DNA of 64,000 bases, from assembly GCF_041903755.1 (NCBI RefSeq), contig NZ_JBBWVE010000031.1, positions 1-64,000 of the forward strand, read 5' to 3'. The stretch is from Thiocapsa roseilacustris (lineage in GTDB: Bacteria; Pseudomonadota; Gammaproteobacteria; Chromatiales; Chromatiaceae). This document shows positions 1-9,700 of this stretch, piece by piece (positions within the stretch are counted from its first letter, which is position 1; each line of letters begins with the position of its first letter). The position numbers were made by a program, and so were the translations under genes. The notes under the pieces were generated by a model. The model was not told the origin of the DNA. It did not search any database and worked only from the letters and a program-made list of their open reading frames with translations.

Positions 1-116
1 GTTCGGGGTTCGGGGTTCGGGGTTCGGGGTTCGGGGTTCGGGGTTCGGGGTTCGGGGTTCGGGGTTCGGGGTTCGGGGTTCGGGGTTCGGGGTTCGGGGT
101 TCGGGGTTCGGGGTTC
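1..116. repeat. Heptanucleotide tandem array, unit GTTCGGG
   Basis: About 16 uninterrupted, essentially perfect copies of a 7-bp unit run from the window edge to about 116, so the true array may be longer. There are no spacers, so it is not a CRISPR. Perfect identity suggests recent expansion by slippage. Confidence 0.97.
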
Positions 117-120
117 AGCC

Positions 121-198
121 CGTAGGTTGTGCTGACGATAGGATGCACAACTTGCGCCGACGGTTGGTTGTGCCTCGCAAGGCTCGGCACAACCTACG
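121..198. repeat. GTAGGTTGTGC inverted-repeat element
   Basis: GTAGGTTGTGC at 122-132 is matched by its complement GCACAACCTAC at 187-197, with a further GCACAAC inside. Related copies lie near 26189 and 59621. This is a dispersed palindromic repeat between the two heptamer arrays. Confidence 0.75.
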
Positions 199-275
199 AT
201 CCGCTTGACATGGAGCGCTCCGATGGGCGGCTTGGCATAACGGTTTCGGAACTCGCCTTAAAGCAATCAGCAAAA

Positions 276-365
276 AGCTGATAGCTGATAGCTGATAGCT
301 GATAGCTGATAGCTGATAGCTGATAGCTGATAGCTGATAGCTGATAGCTGATAGCTGATAGCTGA
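276..365. repeat. Heptanucleotide tandem array, unit AGCTGAT
   Basis: Nearly 13 perfect copies of a 7-bp unit end about 50 bp before the ATPase subunit B start codon. Because 7 is not a multiple of 3, any frame reads as a 7-residue peptide repeat, which creates spurious open frames on both strands. The array lies in the presumed leader of the ATPase genes. Confidence 0.97.
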
Positions 366-416
366 CGGCAGGAGGCAGGAAGCTCCCGCGCCCAGCGCAC
401 GCAAGCAGGTACGCCA

Positions 417-1832
417 ATGACATACGCCAGACTCGTCGGAGAAGAAATCGCCAATCGTGCGGAGGGTCCGCTGCTGTTCTTGAGCCGCAGCCTCGACGTG
501 GGTCTGAACGAGGCGGTGGAGGTGGAGGGCGCGGACGGCTCGGTGCGTCTCGGGCGTATCGCCGCCTTGGATGATGACTCTATCACGGTGGAGATGCTCG
601 ACGACACCGCCGGGCTCGCCCTGCAGGGCACGCGCGTGCGCTTCTTCGGCGAGCCGCTGCGCTTCCATGTCGGTCCGGGGCTGCTCGGGCGGGTCTTCAA
701 CGGTATCGGCAAACCGCTCGACGGGGGACCGCCGCTTGCGGCCGAGCACGCCTTCCGGGTCGATGGCCTGCCGATCAAGCCCACCGCACGCGAGGCGCCG
801 AGCGAATTCCTCGAGACTGGATTCACCTCGATCGATCTCATGAACAGCCTGGTGCGCGGCCAGAAACTGCCGCTCTTCTCGGGCGGCGGCCTCCCCCATG
901 ACCGCATCGCCGTGGACATCGCCTGCAACGCGCGCCTGCCGGGCGATGCCGAAGAGGCGGAAGGGTTCGCCATCGTCTTCGCCGGTATCGGCATCCCGCA
1001 CGACAGCGCCGAGTTTTTTCGCGAGGAGATGGAGAAGAGCGGGGCGCTCGCCCGCACGGTGCTCTTTCTCAACCTGGCCAGCGATTCGAGTGCGCAGCGT
1101 CTGCTCGCCCCTCGCTTCGCCCTGACCGCCGCCGAATATCTTGCCTTCGTCGAAGGCATGCACGTCCTGGTGATCCTGACCGATCTCACCAACTACTGCG
1201 AGGCCCTGCGCGAGGTCTCGGCGAGCCGCGGCGAGGTCCCCAGTCGCAAGGGCTATCCGGGTTACATGTACTCGGACCTGGCAACCCTCTACGAGCGCGC
1301 CGGTCGCATCCGCGGGAAACCGGGCTCGGTCACGCAGGTCCCCATCCTGACCATGCCGAACGACGACATCACCCACCCCATCCCGGATCTCACCGGCTAC
1401 ATCACCGAGGGCCAGATCGTGCTTGATCGGGATCTGCATCGGCGCGACATCTATCCGCCGATCCGCCTGCTGCCGAGTCTCTCGCGCCTGATGAAGGACG
1501 GCATCGGCAAAGGGCGCACCCATGCGGATCATCCGGCACTCGCCGCGCAGCTTTACGCCAGTTACAGCCAAGCCCAGCAGACCCGGGTGCTGGCCGGCGT
1601 GGTCGGGGAGGACGGTCTCTCCGAAGACGACCGCAAGCTCCTCCTCTTCGGCGACGACTTCGAGCAGAAGGTGATTCATCAAGGCGTCGATGCCCGAACC
1701 CTGGAGGAGAGCATGGCCGCTGGCTGGTCCGCCCTGCGCGGCTTACCGGCAGGCGAGCTGCACCGACTCGACGACCGCCAGATCCGCGAGCATCTGCTCG
1801 GTCAAGCCCCGCGGCGAGTACCCGTCTCATGA
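417..1832 (+). CDS. atpB: A/V-type ATP synthase/ATPase subunit B
   Basis: This 471-residue protein is the regulatory, non-catalytic B subunit of a rotary A/V-type ATPase, part of the membrane-peripheral A3B3 head. The start MTYARLVGEEIANRAEGPLL and the degenerate nucleotide loop LPLFSGGGLPHDRIA near residues 151-165 are typical; the true Walker lysine is absent, as expected for B subunits. Length is normal for the family. The gene overlaps the next (subunit D) by 4 bp (ATGA), so the two are translationally coupled. Subunit A, which usually precedes B, is not seen and is presumably upstream of the window. Whether it makes ATP or pumps H+ or Na+ cannot be told from this subunit. Confidence 0.95.
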   Translation: MTYARLVGEEIANRAEGPLLFLSRSLDVGLNEAVEVEGADGSVRLGRIAALDDDSITVEMLDDTAGLALQGTRVRFFGEPLRFHVGPGLLGRVFNGIGKPLDGGPPLAAEHAFRVDGLPIKPTAREAPSEFLETGFTSIDLMNSLVRGQKLPLFSGGGLPHDRIAVDIACNARLPGDAEEAEGFAIVFAGIGIPHDSAEFFREEMEKSGALARTVLFLNLASDSSAQRLLAPRFALTAAEYLAFVEGMHVLVILTDLTNYCEALREVSASRGEVPSRKGYPGYMYSDLATLYERAGRIRGKPGSVTQVPILTMPNDDITHPIPDLTGYITEGQIVLDRDLHRRDIYPPIRLLPSLSRLMKDGIGKGRTHADHPALAAQLYASYSQAQQTRVLAGVVGEDGLSEDDRKLLLFGDDFEQKVIHQGVDARTLEESMAAGWSALRGLPAGELHRLDDRQIREHLLGQAPRRVPVS

Positions 1833-2437
1833 CCGAGCGCGCCGTCGTCCCGACCCACAGCGCCTTCCTCGAGCTTAAGGAAGAGCGCTCGGGCATGCGT
1901 GAAGGTTATCGATTCCTCGACGAGAAACGGCTCATCCTCGCCGCCGAGATCCTCGCCGAGCTCGGCCGCTACGAGCATGAGATGACCGCCTTTCGCGCCG
2001 CCTACCGCGAGGCCGCCGCTGCACTCCAGGGCGCCGTCGCCCGGCACGGCCTGGAAGGACTCGCCGTCCACCCGCCGGCGCCGCCGCTCGACACGGATTG
2101 CCGGCTCACGCCGCGGCGCGTGCTCGGCGTGACCCTGCAGGATCTAGTCGAAGGCGACAGGCAGCAGCAATCGCCTCCGCCGAGCGTCTCCGACAGCCCG
2201 GAGGCCGACCGCTGTCGCCAAGCCTTCCAGTGCCTGATCCCGCGCATCGCCCGTCTCGCCGCCATGGTCGGCAATCTCCAACGCCTGCGCGCCGACTACG
2301 CCCGCACGGCCCGACGCGCCCGCGCACTCGAAGACGTCCTCCTCCCCGAGATCGACGAAACCCTGCGCGCAGTGGAGTCCGCACTTGAAGAGCTCGAGCG
2401 CGAAGAGGTCGTTCGTGCGCGACAGGTTCGTGTCTGA
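1829..2437 (+). CDS. atpD: A/V-type ATP synthase/ATPase subunit D
   Basis: This 202-residue, mostly helical protein is the central rotor stalk subunit D. The family's N-terminal signature is seen as PTHSAFLELKEERSGMREG followed by RFLDEKRLILAAEIL, and the C-terminal third (EDVLLPEIDETLRAVESAL) would form the second arm of the antiparallel coiled coil. It starts inside the stop of the subunit B gene (ATGA). No further ATPase subunits follow, so this is the 3' end of the operon in this window. Confidence 0.92.
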   Translation: MTERAVVPTHSAFLELKEERSGMREGYRFLDEKRLILAAEILAELGRYEHEMTAFRAAYREAAAALQGAVARHGLEGLAVHPPAPPLDTDCRLTPRRVLGVTLQDLVEGDRQQQSPPPSVSDSPEADRCRQAFQCLIPRIARLAAMVGNLQRLRADYARTARRARALEDVLLPEIDETLRAVESALEELEREEVVRARQVRV

Positions 2438-2458
2438 ACCGATTGTTGCGAGACGCTC

Positions 2459-2500
2459 TCGACCGTCGCAGCCAGCACCACGGCCAAGGGCGGCACCATC
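2459..2500 (+). pseudogene. Short coding remnant related to the membrane-protein gene at 4547-5692
   Basis: Bases 2462-2494 translate as TVAASTTAKGG, the same 11 residues encoded at 5069-5101 inside the gene at 4547. The two DNA copies differ at five positions, all third codon positions, which is what diverged coding copies look like. Flanking sequence does not match. It is read as a leftover of a second copy, bordering the AAA-ATPase gene. Confidence 0.5.
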
Positions 2501-2511
2501 TTTACTCTTGC

Positions 2512-4053
2512 TCAGCTCAGGGTCTCGACCGCGAAGCCGATGACCTGTCGGCGCTCGCGACTGAATTCCACGCCGATCAGATGGATGGGTCGGCCGTCCG
2601 CGCGGTACTTGTCCGCATAGCCGCGGTCCTTGATCTGCTGCAAGGCCCGACCCTCGGGCTCCAATTCGACCACCTTGAACTCGAACAGATAGACCTGCCC
2701 GTTGAAGCGCAGGGCCAGATCCAGCCGGCCGGCGTGACTGCTTTCCTCCGGTGTCAGATCCAAACCGAGTGCGGCGAAATAGGCATAAAAGACGCTTGCG
2801 TAATAGCCCTCGTAGCGGGCGATCGGGTTGTTGCGATACCAGTCGTTGGGGATGCTTGCGAAGAAGGCGGTAAAGAGCCGCTCCAGTCCGGCAAAGTCGT
2901 TGGTCAGCAGCAGGCGATGTAGCGATTTGCGGTGTTGGACCTCGGTCTGGTCGGGCGGGGTCCAAGCGGTCAGCAGGGCGCTGTTGAGGCTCTGGTAGAC
3001 CTCGCGATTGGGATAGCGCAGTTGATAGAAATAGGTGCCGCTGATCTCTTCCTCGCGCTCAATGGTGAGATAACCGCTCTGGAAGAGCAGCGCCTCGGTT
3101 GCGATGTGGTCGACCTCGAAGGCAGAGAGCAGTGTGGCGTCGGTCTCCAGGTGGCCGAGCCTAGGGAGCCAGGTCTCGCGTTCGGTGAGTAGGTCGACGA
3201 GAAAAGTCGGGGTGCCGGTCTCGAACCACCAGGGGCGGAACTGGCGCTTGTGAAACAGCAGCAGCACATCGAAGGGGTTGTAGACGGCCTCGCCGGTCCA
3301 ATTGTAGCCGTTGTACCAGAGTCGGATCCGCTCGCGATCCAATCCCTCGAGCTCCGGGGCGAAGACACAGTCCAAGTCCGCCTCGGTATAGCCGCAGATG
3401 GCCGAATACTCGCGCGAGAGGGTGATGTCGTTCAGATTATTGAGCCCCGAGAAGAGGCTGACCTTGCTGAACTTGCTGACCCCGGTCAGAAAGGCGAAGC
3501 GGATATGGGCGTCGGAATCCTTGATCACCGAGTAGAGGTTACGCAGCTCGTCGCGCAGTTGGCGGGCGAGCTCCGGGCGACCGAGATTGTCGAGGATCGG
3601 CTTGTCGTACTCGTCGACCAGGACCACCACGCGCTGCTCCAGTGCGGCCTCGCGGATCAGGTGGGCGAAACGCCCGGATAGGGTCCGTCCGTCCGATCGG
3701 ACTCCGAGCCGCCGGGCGTTCTCGTCGAGCAGGTCGTGGATCTTGCCCTCGAGCTCATCGGGTGACCGGATCACCCCGCCGCCGAAGCTTAATCGGATGA
3801 CCGGATAGCGCGTCGTCCAATCCCAGTGGTCATGAATGTGAAGGCCGCGAAACAAGGGCTCGTTGCCCGCGAACAACTCGCCCAGCGTGTCGAGAAAGAG
3901 TGATTTGCCGAAGCGACGCGGACGCGAGAGGAAGTAATATTTGCCCTCGCCGATCAGACGCCGAGCAAAATCGGTCTTGTCGACATAGTAGTGGTCACCG
4001 TCGCGGATCTCGCGAAAGGTCTGGATACCGATGGGCAGGATCTTCCGGGTCAT
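2512..4053 (-). CDS. AAA-ATPase-like protein with C-terminal PD-(D/E)XK nuclease-like domain
   Basis: This 513-residue protein matches the AAA-ATPase_like (PF09820) plus PDDEXK_9 (PF08011) architecture, common in bacterial accessory regions and of unproven function. The N-terminal part carries the family opening PIGIQTFREIRDGDHYYVDKT and the nucleotide-binding segment RPRRFGKSLFLDTL at about 44-57. VVVLVDEYDKPILDN is the Walker B region. The C-terminal domain has LDLAL near 444 and EFK at about 458-460, the D...ExK arrangement of PD-(D/E)XK nucleases. It is transcribed opposite to its neighbours and looks intact. It may be a mobile or defence-associated gene. Confidence 0.88.
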   Translation of the reverse strand: MTRKILPIGIQTFREIRDGDHYYVDKTDFARRLIGEGKYYFLSRPRRFGKSLFLDTLGELFAGNEPLFRGLHIHDHWDWTTRYPVIRLSFGGGVIRSPDELEGKIHDLLDENARRLGVRSDGRTLSGRFAHLIREAALEQRVVVLVDEYDKPILDNLGRPELARQLRDELRNLYSVIKDSDAHIRFAFLTGVSKFSKVSLFSGLNNLNDITLSREYSAICGYTEADLDCVFAPELEGLDRERIRLWYNGYNWTGEAVYNPFDVLLLFHKRQFRPWWFETGTPTFLVDLLTERETWLPRLGHLETDATLLSAFEVDHIATEALLFQSGYLTIEREEEISGTYFYQLRYPNREVYQSLNSALLTAWTPPDQTEVQHRKSLHRLLLTNDFAGLERLFTAFFASIPNDWYRNNPIARYEGYYASVFYAYFAALGLDLTPEESSHAGRLDLALRFNGQVYLFEFKVVELEPEGRALQQIKDRGYADKYRADGRPIHLIGVEFSRERRQVIGFAVETLS

Positions 4054-4148
4054 GGCATGGGTCTGAACGGCGAGGGGGTATCAGGGGATTGTAGACCCAG
4101 ATGCGCACGCGACGAACCGACACGCCGCTGGTCGTGGCCAAATGCCGT

Positions 4149-4397
4149 TACCCATATTTCCGAGATTCTCTCACGGAGACACGGAGACACGGAGGCACGG
4201 AGAAGACGCACTCGACACCAGAGCATTATCGACCCGAGACCAAGGCCGGAAGTCGGTCGGGCGGTCCGTAGCGCGACGAAGAGATGGCACGTCGCTATTG
4301 ATTAACAAATTGTTATTAAAAATTTTTTGTTTGTGTCTCCGTGTCTCCGTGTCTCCGTGTCTCCGTGAGAGAAATTGTCTTTTTTAGATGTGGGTAA
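4149..4397. repeat. Large palindromic element built of CACGGAGA units
   Basis: In the gene-free stretch 4054-4546, TTCTCTCACGGAGACACGGAG (from 4166) is mirrored by CTCCGTGTCTCCGTGAGAGAA (ending about 4373). The outer ends, TTACCCATATTT near 4149 and AGATGTGGGTAA near 4397, also pair. The arms consist of 8-9 bp tandem units. Related elements are at 22577-22638 and inside uvrA at 62358-62478. The rest of the gap holds only the leader of the next gene. Confidence 0.85.
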
Positions 4398-4546
4398 AGG
4401 AATGGGCCAATTGCTCTGCCCGTGCAGCTTGCCGGGAGGTCACGAAATGAGGGCCAGTACGCGACTCTCATCGATCGAATGAACGATATTTTCACGCGGA
4501 GCGCCAGCCGTGCGGGCGCCCTTTCGATTATCCAAGGACGACACCC

Positions 4547-5692
4547 ATGTTCTTCTTCAAACTCCCCGTCAAACTAACCCTCTTGATCCTGGCCGCCATC
4601 GCGGCAGGCGTACTTTGGCAACAAGCGCAATTGAGCGTCTTGGCCTTGAGCCGTATCGATCCCGTCCCCGAGACGCGGGCGATGGTGGCCGAGGAGCGCT
4701 ACGCCGATGCGGCCGACTATCTCGACTTCTTCATGGCGTACGACTATGTCAATCAGGACCCGACAGCCCAAGCGCTGCACGCCGAGATCGAGTCCGTACG
4801 CGGTAGCCTGAGCTATCAAGCCGACAAGTTGTCCGAAGGTCTTCTGCAGGGAACCAGCGACGAGACCATCGGCCAAGCGGCGAGTGTCGTGACCGACCTC
4901 TTCGTCATCGGCGATATCCGCGATCTTGCCAACCAGGCGACCAACTTCGTTCAGGGCGAGGACGTCGACGAGGTGATCACGGCGCTCGCGTCCATCGGCT
5001 TGGTCGCTACGGCCGCACAGCTCGCGAGCGGTGTCGCAACCGTCGGCACCGCCGGGGCTGCGGCCCCGACCGTGGCGGCGAGCACGACGGCGAAGGGCGG
5101 CATCATGATCCTCAAGACCGCACGCAAGCTCGGCAAACTCCCGCCCTGGCTCGGCAAGGCCATCATCAAAGGCGCCAAGACGGTCAAGCAGACCAAGAAG
5201 CTCGACGCGGTCACCGATCTCTTCGACGATGTCTATCGGGTCGCGAAGACCCGCGGGGGGCTGAACCTGTTGAGCAAGACCACGGATGCTGCATCGCTGC
5301 GCCGTATGGCCACGCTGGCCGTCACCTTCGGCGATCAGAGCGCGACCCTCTACCGCATCGGCGGCAGTAGCTTCGTACGAACCGCTCAGCGTGCGGGTGA
5401 TCTGGGTGTCGACAGCATCAAGACTGCGGCGACCTTCGGCAAAGGCGGCCTGCAGGTGCTCGATAAAGTCGGTGCATTGAAATTCGCGAAGTTCACCGCC
5501 CGCGGCAGCAAGATCGCCTACAAAGGCGACGTCGTCCAATTGCTTGCCCGCCTGTTCCTCAAAGTGCCCGTTTGGATGTTGTATCTCCTGGTCGCGCTCG
5601 GGGCCTTCGTGTGGATGCCTTGGCGGTGGCTCGGGCGGCTCCGAAGGACGGCGAGGCAAAACAGCGTCTCGATCGTTCGGCCCGTCCGGTGA
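4547..5692 (+). CDS. Hypothetical membrane protein with N- and C-terminal transmembrane segments
   Basis: I do not recognise this 381-residue protein. A hydrophobic segment at about 8-25 (LTLLILAAIAAGVLW) and another near 343-362 (VWMLYLLVALGAFVWMPW) bracket a long soluble middle. That middle has an Ala/Gly/Thr-rich stretch around 145-185 (GLVATAAQLASGVATVGTAG) that may insert in or lie on a membrane. After it comes a basic region rich in KTARKLGKLPPW-like sequence. The start follows AAGGACG. It stands alone between the AAA-ATPase gene and a toxin-antitoxin pair. A short remnant of a related copy lies at 2459-2500. Confidence 0.75.
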   Translation: MFFFKLPVKLTLLILAAIAAGVLWQQAQLSVLALSRIDPVPETRAMVAEERYADAADYLDFFMAYDYVNQDPTAQALHAEIESVRGSLSYQADKLSEGLLQGTSDETIGQAASVVTDLFVIGDIRDLANQATNFVQGEDVDEVITALASIGLVATAAQLASGVATVGTAGAAAPTVAASTTAKGGIMILKTARKLGKLPPWLGKAIIKGAKTVKQTKKLDAVTDLFDDVYRVAKTRGGLNLLSKTTDAASLRRMATLAVTFGDQSATLYRIGGSSFVRTAQRAGDLGVDSIKTAATFGKGGLQVLDKVGALKFAKFTARGSKIAYKGDVVQLLARLFLKVPVWMLYLLVALGAFVWMPWRWLGRLRRTARQNSVSIVRPVR

Positions 5693-5803
5693 TCACGTGA
5701 TGATCTGCGTGCGATGCAGCAGCTGCTAAGCTGTCCCTGTCCGGTCTAGACCCGACATGGCTCCACCACGCACATCGCTTACACCGACACGTTCCGAACG
5801 CCC

Positions 5804-6211
5804 ATGGCACACCCACACCCGCAATCATCGTCTCGCGCCTCGCGAGGCAAGACAGCGAACGAATGCCCCTTCGACTACAGTCGACTCAAGGCACGTTGGA
5901 CCGAGCAGAGGCAGGAATCCGCGAATCTGTCCGAATGCCTGCTGGATCAGGTGGCGCGGGAGGGTGCGGCCGTCTTCGGTCGTTATCACGCGACGCGCGC
6001 CATCGCGTTCGGCTCGTTGGTCGAGGGTCGGGCGCACCCGCTCTCCGATATCGACTTGGTGGTCTTGGGAACGGATCCCAGGGACTACTGGGCGCTGCGC
6101 CGCGATCTGGAAGAGACGATCGGGCGGCCGATCGACCTCCACACCGAGTCCGACGACGCCCGTTTTGTTGCCAAGGCCATCGATCGGGGCAAGGTGATCT
6201 ATGCGGCATAA
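5804..6211 (+). CDS. MNT-type nucleotidyltransferase antitoxin
   Basis: This 135-residue minimal nucleotidyltransferase has the motif GSx10DxD: G70-S71, then D82-I83-D84 (GSLVEGRAHPLSDIDLVVLG), with a third acidic residue at D111 (PIDLHTE). In MntA-HepT systems this protein AMPylates a tyrosine of the HEPN toxin to silence it. The downstream gene overlaps by 11 bp and encodes a HEPN-like protein, giving the normal operon pair. The N-terminal 25 residues look unstructured, so the true start may be internal. Confidence 0.85.
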   Translation: MAHPHPQSSSRASRGKTANECPFDYSRLKARWTEQRQESANLSECLLDQVAREGAAVFGRYHATRAIAFGSLVEGRAHPLSDIDLVVLGTDPRDYWALRRDLEETIGRPIDLHTESDDARFVAKAIDRGKVIYAA

Positions 6212-6680
6212 CATCGCACTGCTGCACGCCGACATCGAAGACGACTTGGCCAAGCTCGAAGCCTTGGCGCAGGTCTTCGCCAGCGTCCGCGAAAAGCTTG
6301 ATCTGGAGCCGGCCGAGGTCTCCGTGTACGACCGAGGCGCAATCGGTTACCTGCTGCACAATTTTTACAGCGGCTGCGAGAACATGTTTCGGCGCATCGC
6401 GGCCTTCTTCGAGAACGACATCGGCACGGACACCTGGCATTCCGACCTGCTCCGCCGCATGAAGCTGAACGTCGAGGGCTACCGGCCGGCGGTGATCGAT
6501 GATGAGCTGTACCGCCTCTTGCAGGATTTTCGCGGCTTTCGTCATGTCTTCCGAAACGCCTACTCGTTCGAGCTGGACTGGGAGCGCGAGCGACTGGTGG
6601 CCCTGCGCTTCGAGACCACGCTGAGACTGGTCCGAGAGCAGGTCGCAGCGTTTCTGGATGGGTTGGATGAGTTGCGATAG
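6201..6680 (+). CDS. HEPN-domain (HepT-like) toxin
   Basis: This 159-residue all-helical protein is the likely toxin partner of the upstream nucleotidyltransferase. HEPN toxins are ribonucleases with an Rx4HxY active-site motif. The matching segment here is RHVFRNAY, with R114 and Y121 in place but asparagine (N119) where the histidine is expected; H115 lies next to R114. The tyrosine that MntA-type partners modify is kept. The protein may use the variant residue, be inactive, or belong to a subfamily in which Asn is normal. Confidence 0.8.
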   Translation: MRHNIALLHADIEDDLAKLEALAQVFASVREKLDLEPAEVSVYDRGAIGYLLHNFYSGCENMFRRIAAFFENDIGTDTWHSDLLRRMKLNVEGYRPAVIDDELYRLLQDFRGFRHVFRNAYSFELDWERERLVALRFETTLRLVREQVAAFLDGLDELR

Positions 6681-6747
6681 AGAACGCTCGGTGTGACAGA
6701 CTGCCGAGCCTCGGTTAAGGCGAACCATAGGAACACAGGATCGCGCC

Positions 6748-9700
6748 ATGCCCAGAATTTTCGACAACATCGACCTCGACCTCCTGCCGGCCCTGCGGGA
6801 GACGCTGGCGGTCGGCGCACGGGCCGATTTCTGCGTCGGATATTTCAACCTCAGGGGTTGGCGGCACCTGGCGGACAGCATCGACCACTGGATTGGCGGT
6901 GACGGGCACTGCTGTAGACTCTTGGTCGGCATGCAGGTCGCGCCTTCCGAGGAGCTGCGTCGGTCGATGCGTATGCAGCATCAGGATGACGCGCTGGACA
7001 ACCAAACCGCCTTGCGAGAGAAGCGCCGTTTGGCCGAGGACTTCCGGCGTCAGCTCGCACTCGGCGTGCCGACCAACCGGGACGAGGCGGCGTTGCGTCA
7101 GCTTGCTCTTCAGCTTCACCACCGTCGGATCGTCGTTAAGGTCTACCTGCCTCATCCGCTTCACGCCAAGCTCTATCTTGTCCACCGGCAGGATGTGAAC
7201 AACCCCATGACCGGCTTCGTCGGCAGCAGCAACCTCACCATGGCCGGGCTAGCCGCGCAGGGGGAGTTGAACGTCGATGTGCTGGAGCATGATGCCTGCG
7301 CCAAGCTCGCCGATTGGTTCGAAGACCGTTGGCGCGAGCGCTGGTGCATCGATATTTCCAAGGAGTTGGCAACGATCATCGACGAGAGCTGGGCGGCGGA
7401 TCGGCTGGTGACGCCTTATCACGTCTATCTGAAGATGGCGTATCACCTGGCGCAGGAAGCGCGTACCGGGTTGGTCGAGTTCCGCATCCCCGCCATCTTC
7501 GGCGACGCGCTCTTCGACTTCCAGGTGGCGGCGGTCAAGATCGCCGCGCACCACCTCAACAAGCGCGGAGGGGTCCTGATCGGCGATGTCGTCGGCCTGG
7601 GTAAGTCATTAATGGCCACGGCTCTGGCCAAGATTTTCGAAGATGACCATGCGACCGAGACATTGATCATCTGTCCAAAGAATCTGGTCTCCATGTGGGA
7701 GGACTACGCTCACCGTTACCGGCTCCATGCCAAGGTCATGTCGCTCTCCCGGGTGATCACCGAGCTGCCGGAAAAGACGCGTCGCTACCGGGTCGTGCTG
7801 ATCGACGAGTCCCACAACCTACGCAACAAGGAAGGCAAGCGTTGGCGGGCCATCCGTGACTACATCGACAAGAACGACAGCCATTGCATCCTGCTTTCAG
7901 CGACCCCTTACAACAAGACCTACCTGGATCTCTCCGCCCAGCTCGGGTTGTTCCTAAGAGAGGATGCCGAGATCGGCATCCGCCCGGAGCGCAAAATCAC
8001 GGCCTTGGGTGGCGAGCACGAGTTCATCCGCCGCCACCAATGCCCCGTTCGCTCACTCGCCGCATTCAACAAGAGCGATGACCCGGACGACTGGCGCGAC
8101 CTGATGCGCCTGTACATGGTGCGCCGCACCCGTGGTTTTATCATGCAGAACTATGCCCGGGAGGACGGGCTTGGGCGTTACCTGAGTTTCCCGGACGGCA
8201 CCAAATCCTACTTCCCGAGACGCGAACCGAGGAACGTCAAGTTCCCGATACGGGACTCGGACCCCCATGACGCCTACGCGCGTTTCTACTCGACCCCGGT
8301 CGTCGACACCGTCAACTCGCTTGTCCTGCCCCGGTACGGTCTCGGCAACTATTTGTTGCCCACACCCGAACATCCCCCGACCGCCCAGCAGGGCCAAGTG
8401 ATCGAGGGTTTATCCCGTGCCGGTACGCGCCTAAAGGGGTTTTGCCGTACCAACCTCTTCAAGCGCTTGGAGAGCGCCGGCCCCGCATTCCTGCTGTCCA
8501 TCGAACGGCACATCCTCCGCAACTTTATTGTCCTCCACGCAATCGAGCAGGGTCTGGACATCCCGCTCGGGACGCAGGGCGCAGAGCTGCTCGATACCCG
8601 GTACCACGACGAAGACCCCGACGACACCCGCGCTGTTCCGGATGAGAACGGGAACGACGAGGCGGACACGGACGATTCCGAGGTACAAGCCATTCTGCGC
8701 ACGGGGCTACGCACCGAGACCGACTTCCGCGACCGCGCAAAAACGATTTACGGCGTCTACGGCGGTCCCTTCAAGAAGCGCTTCAAGTGGCTACCTTGCC
8801 ATCTCTTCATCCCGGCCCTCGCCGATGACCTGCTCGCCGACGCGCGCGCCCTGATTGCCGTTCTGGAAACCTGTGGGGATTGGGACCCGAGCCGCGACGC
8901 CAAGCTCGCGAAGCTGACCAAGCTCATCAGCGAAGACCACGGCAAGGAAAAGCTCCTGATCTTCACGCAATTTGCCGATACGGCACGCTACCTCGTCGAC
9001 CAGCTCAGGGCACAAGGGATTAAGGCCATCGACCAGGCCACCGGACAGAGTGCGGACCCCACGGAATTAGCCTGGTGCTTCTCACCGGTCTCCAACCAAA
9101 AGCGCGGTGAGGTTGCCGCGAGCGACCAGCTCCGCGTGCTGATCGCGACCGACGTGCTCTCCGAAGGCCAGAACCTCCAGGATTGCGCCATCGTCGTGAA
9201 TTACGATCTGCCTTGGGCCATTATCCGGCTCATCCAACGTGCCGGACGCGTGGACCGCATCGGGCAGCTTTCGGACCGCATCCTCTGCTACTCGTTTGTT
9301 CCCGCGGACGGCGTGGAGCGTCTCATCCGGCTGCGCCAGCGGGTACGTCAGCGTTTGATCCAGAACGCCGAGGTGGTCGGCTCGGACGAAAGCTTTTTCG
9401 ACGACGACAAGAACGATCAGGTCATCCGTGATCTCTACACGGAGAAAAACGGCATCCTCGACGATGACGGGGACACGGAGGTGGACCTTGCCTCCTACGC
9501 CTATCAGATCTGGAAGAACGCCACCGACGCTGACCCCGGCCTGGTGCCGACCATCGAGGGTCTGCCCGACGTCGTCTACGCCACCAAGGCCCATCCGCCG
9601 ACGCCCGGTGCACCGCCCGGCGTCCTCGTCTACACGCGGACCGCCCAGGGAAACGACGCCCTAGCCTGGATCGACGAGGCCGGCAATGCGGTGACCCAGT

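Noticed and set aside
1..365. Possible CRISPR array
   Set aside because: The units are 7 bp and contiguous, with no spacers and no cas genes nearby.
115..423. Open frames of SYQLSAI repeats upstream of the ATPase B gene
   Set aside because: They come from the AGCTGAT array; all frames through a 7-bp repeat are open.
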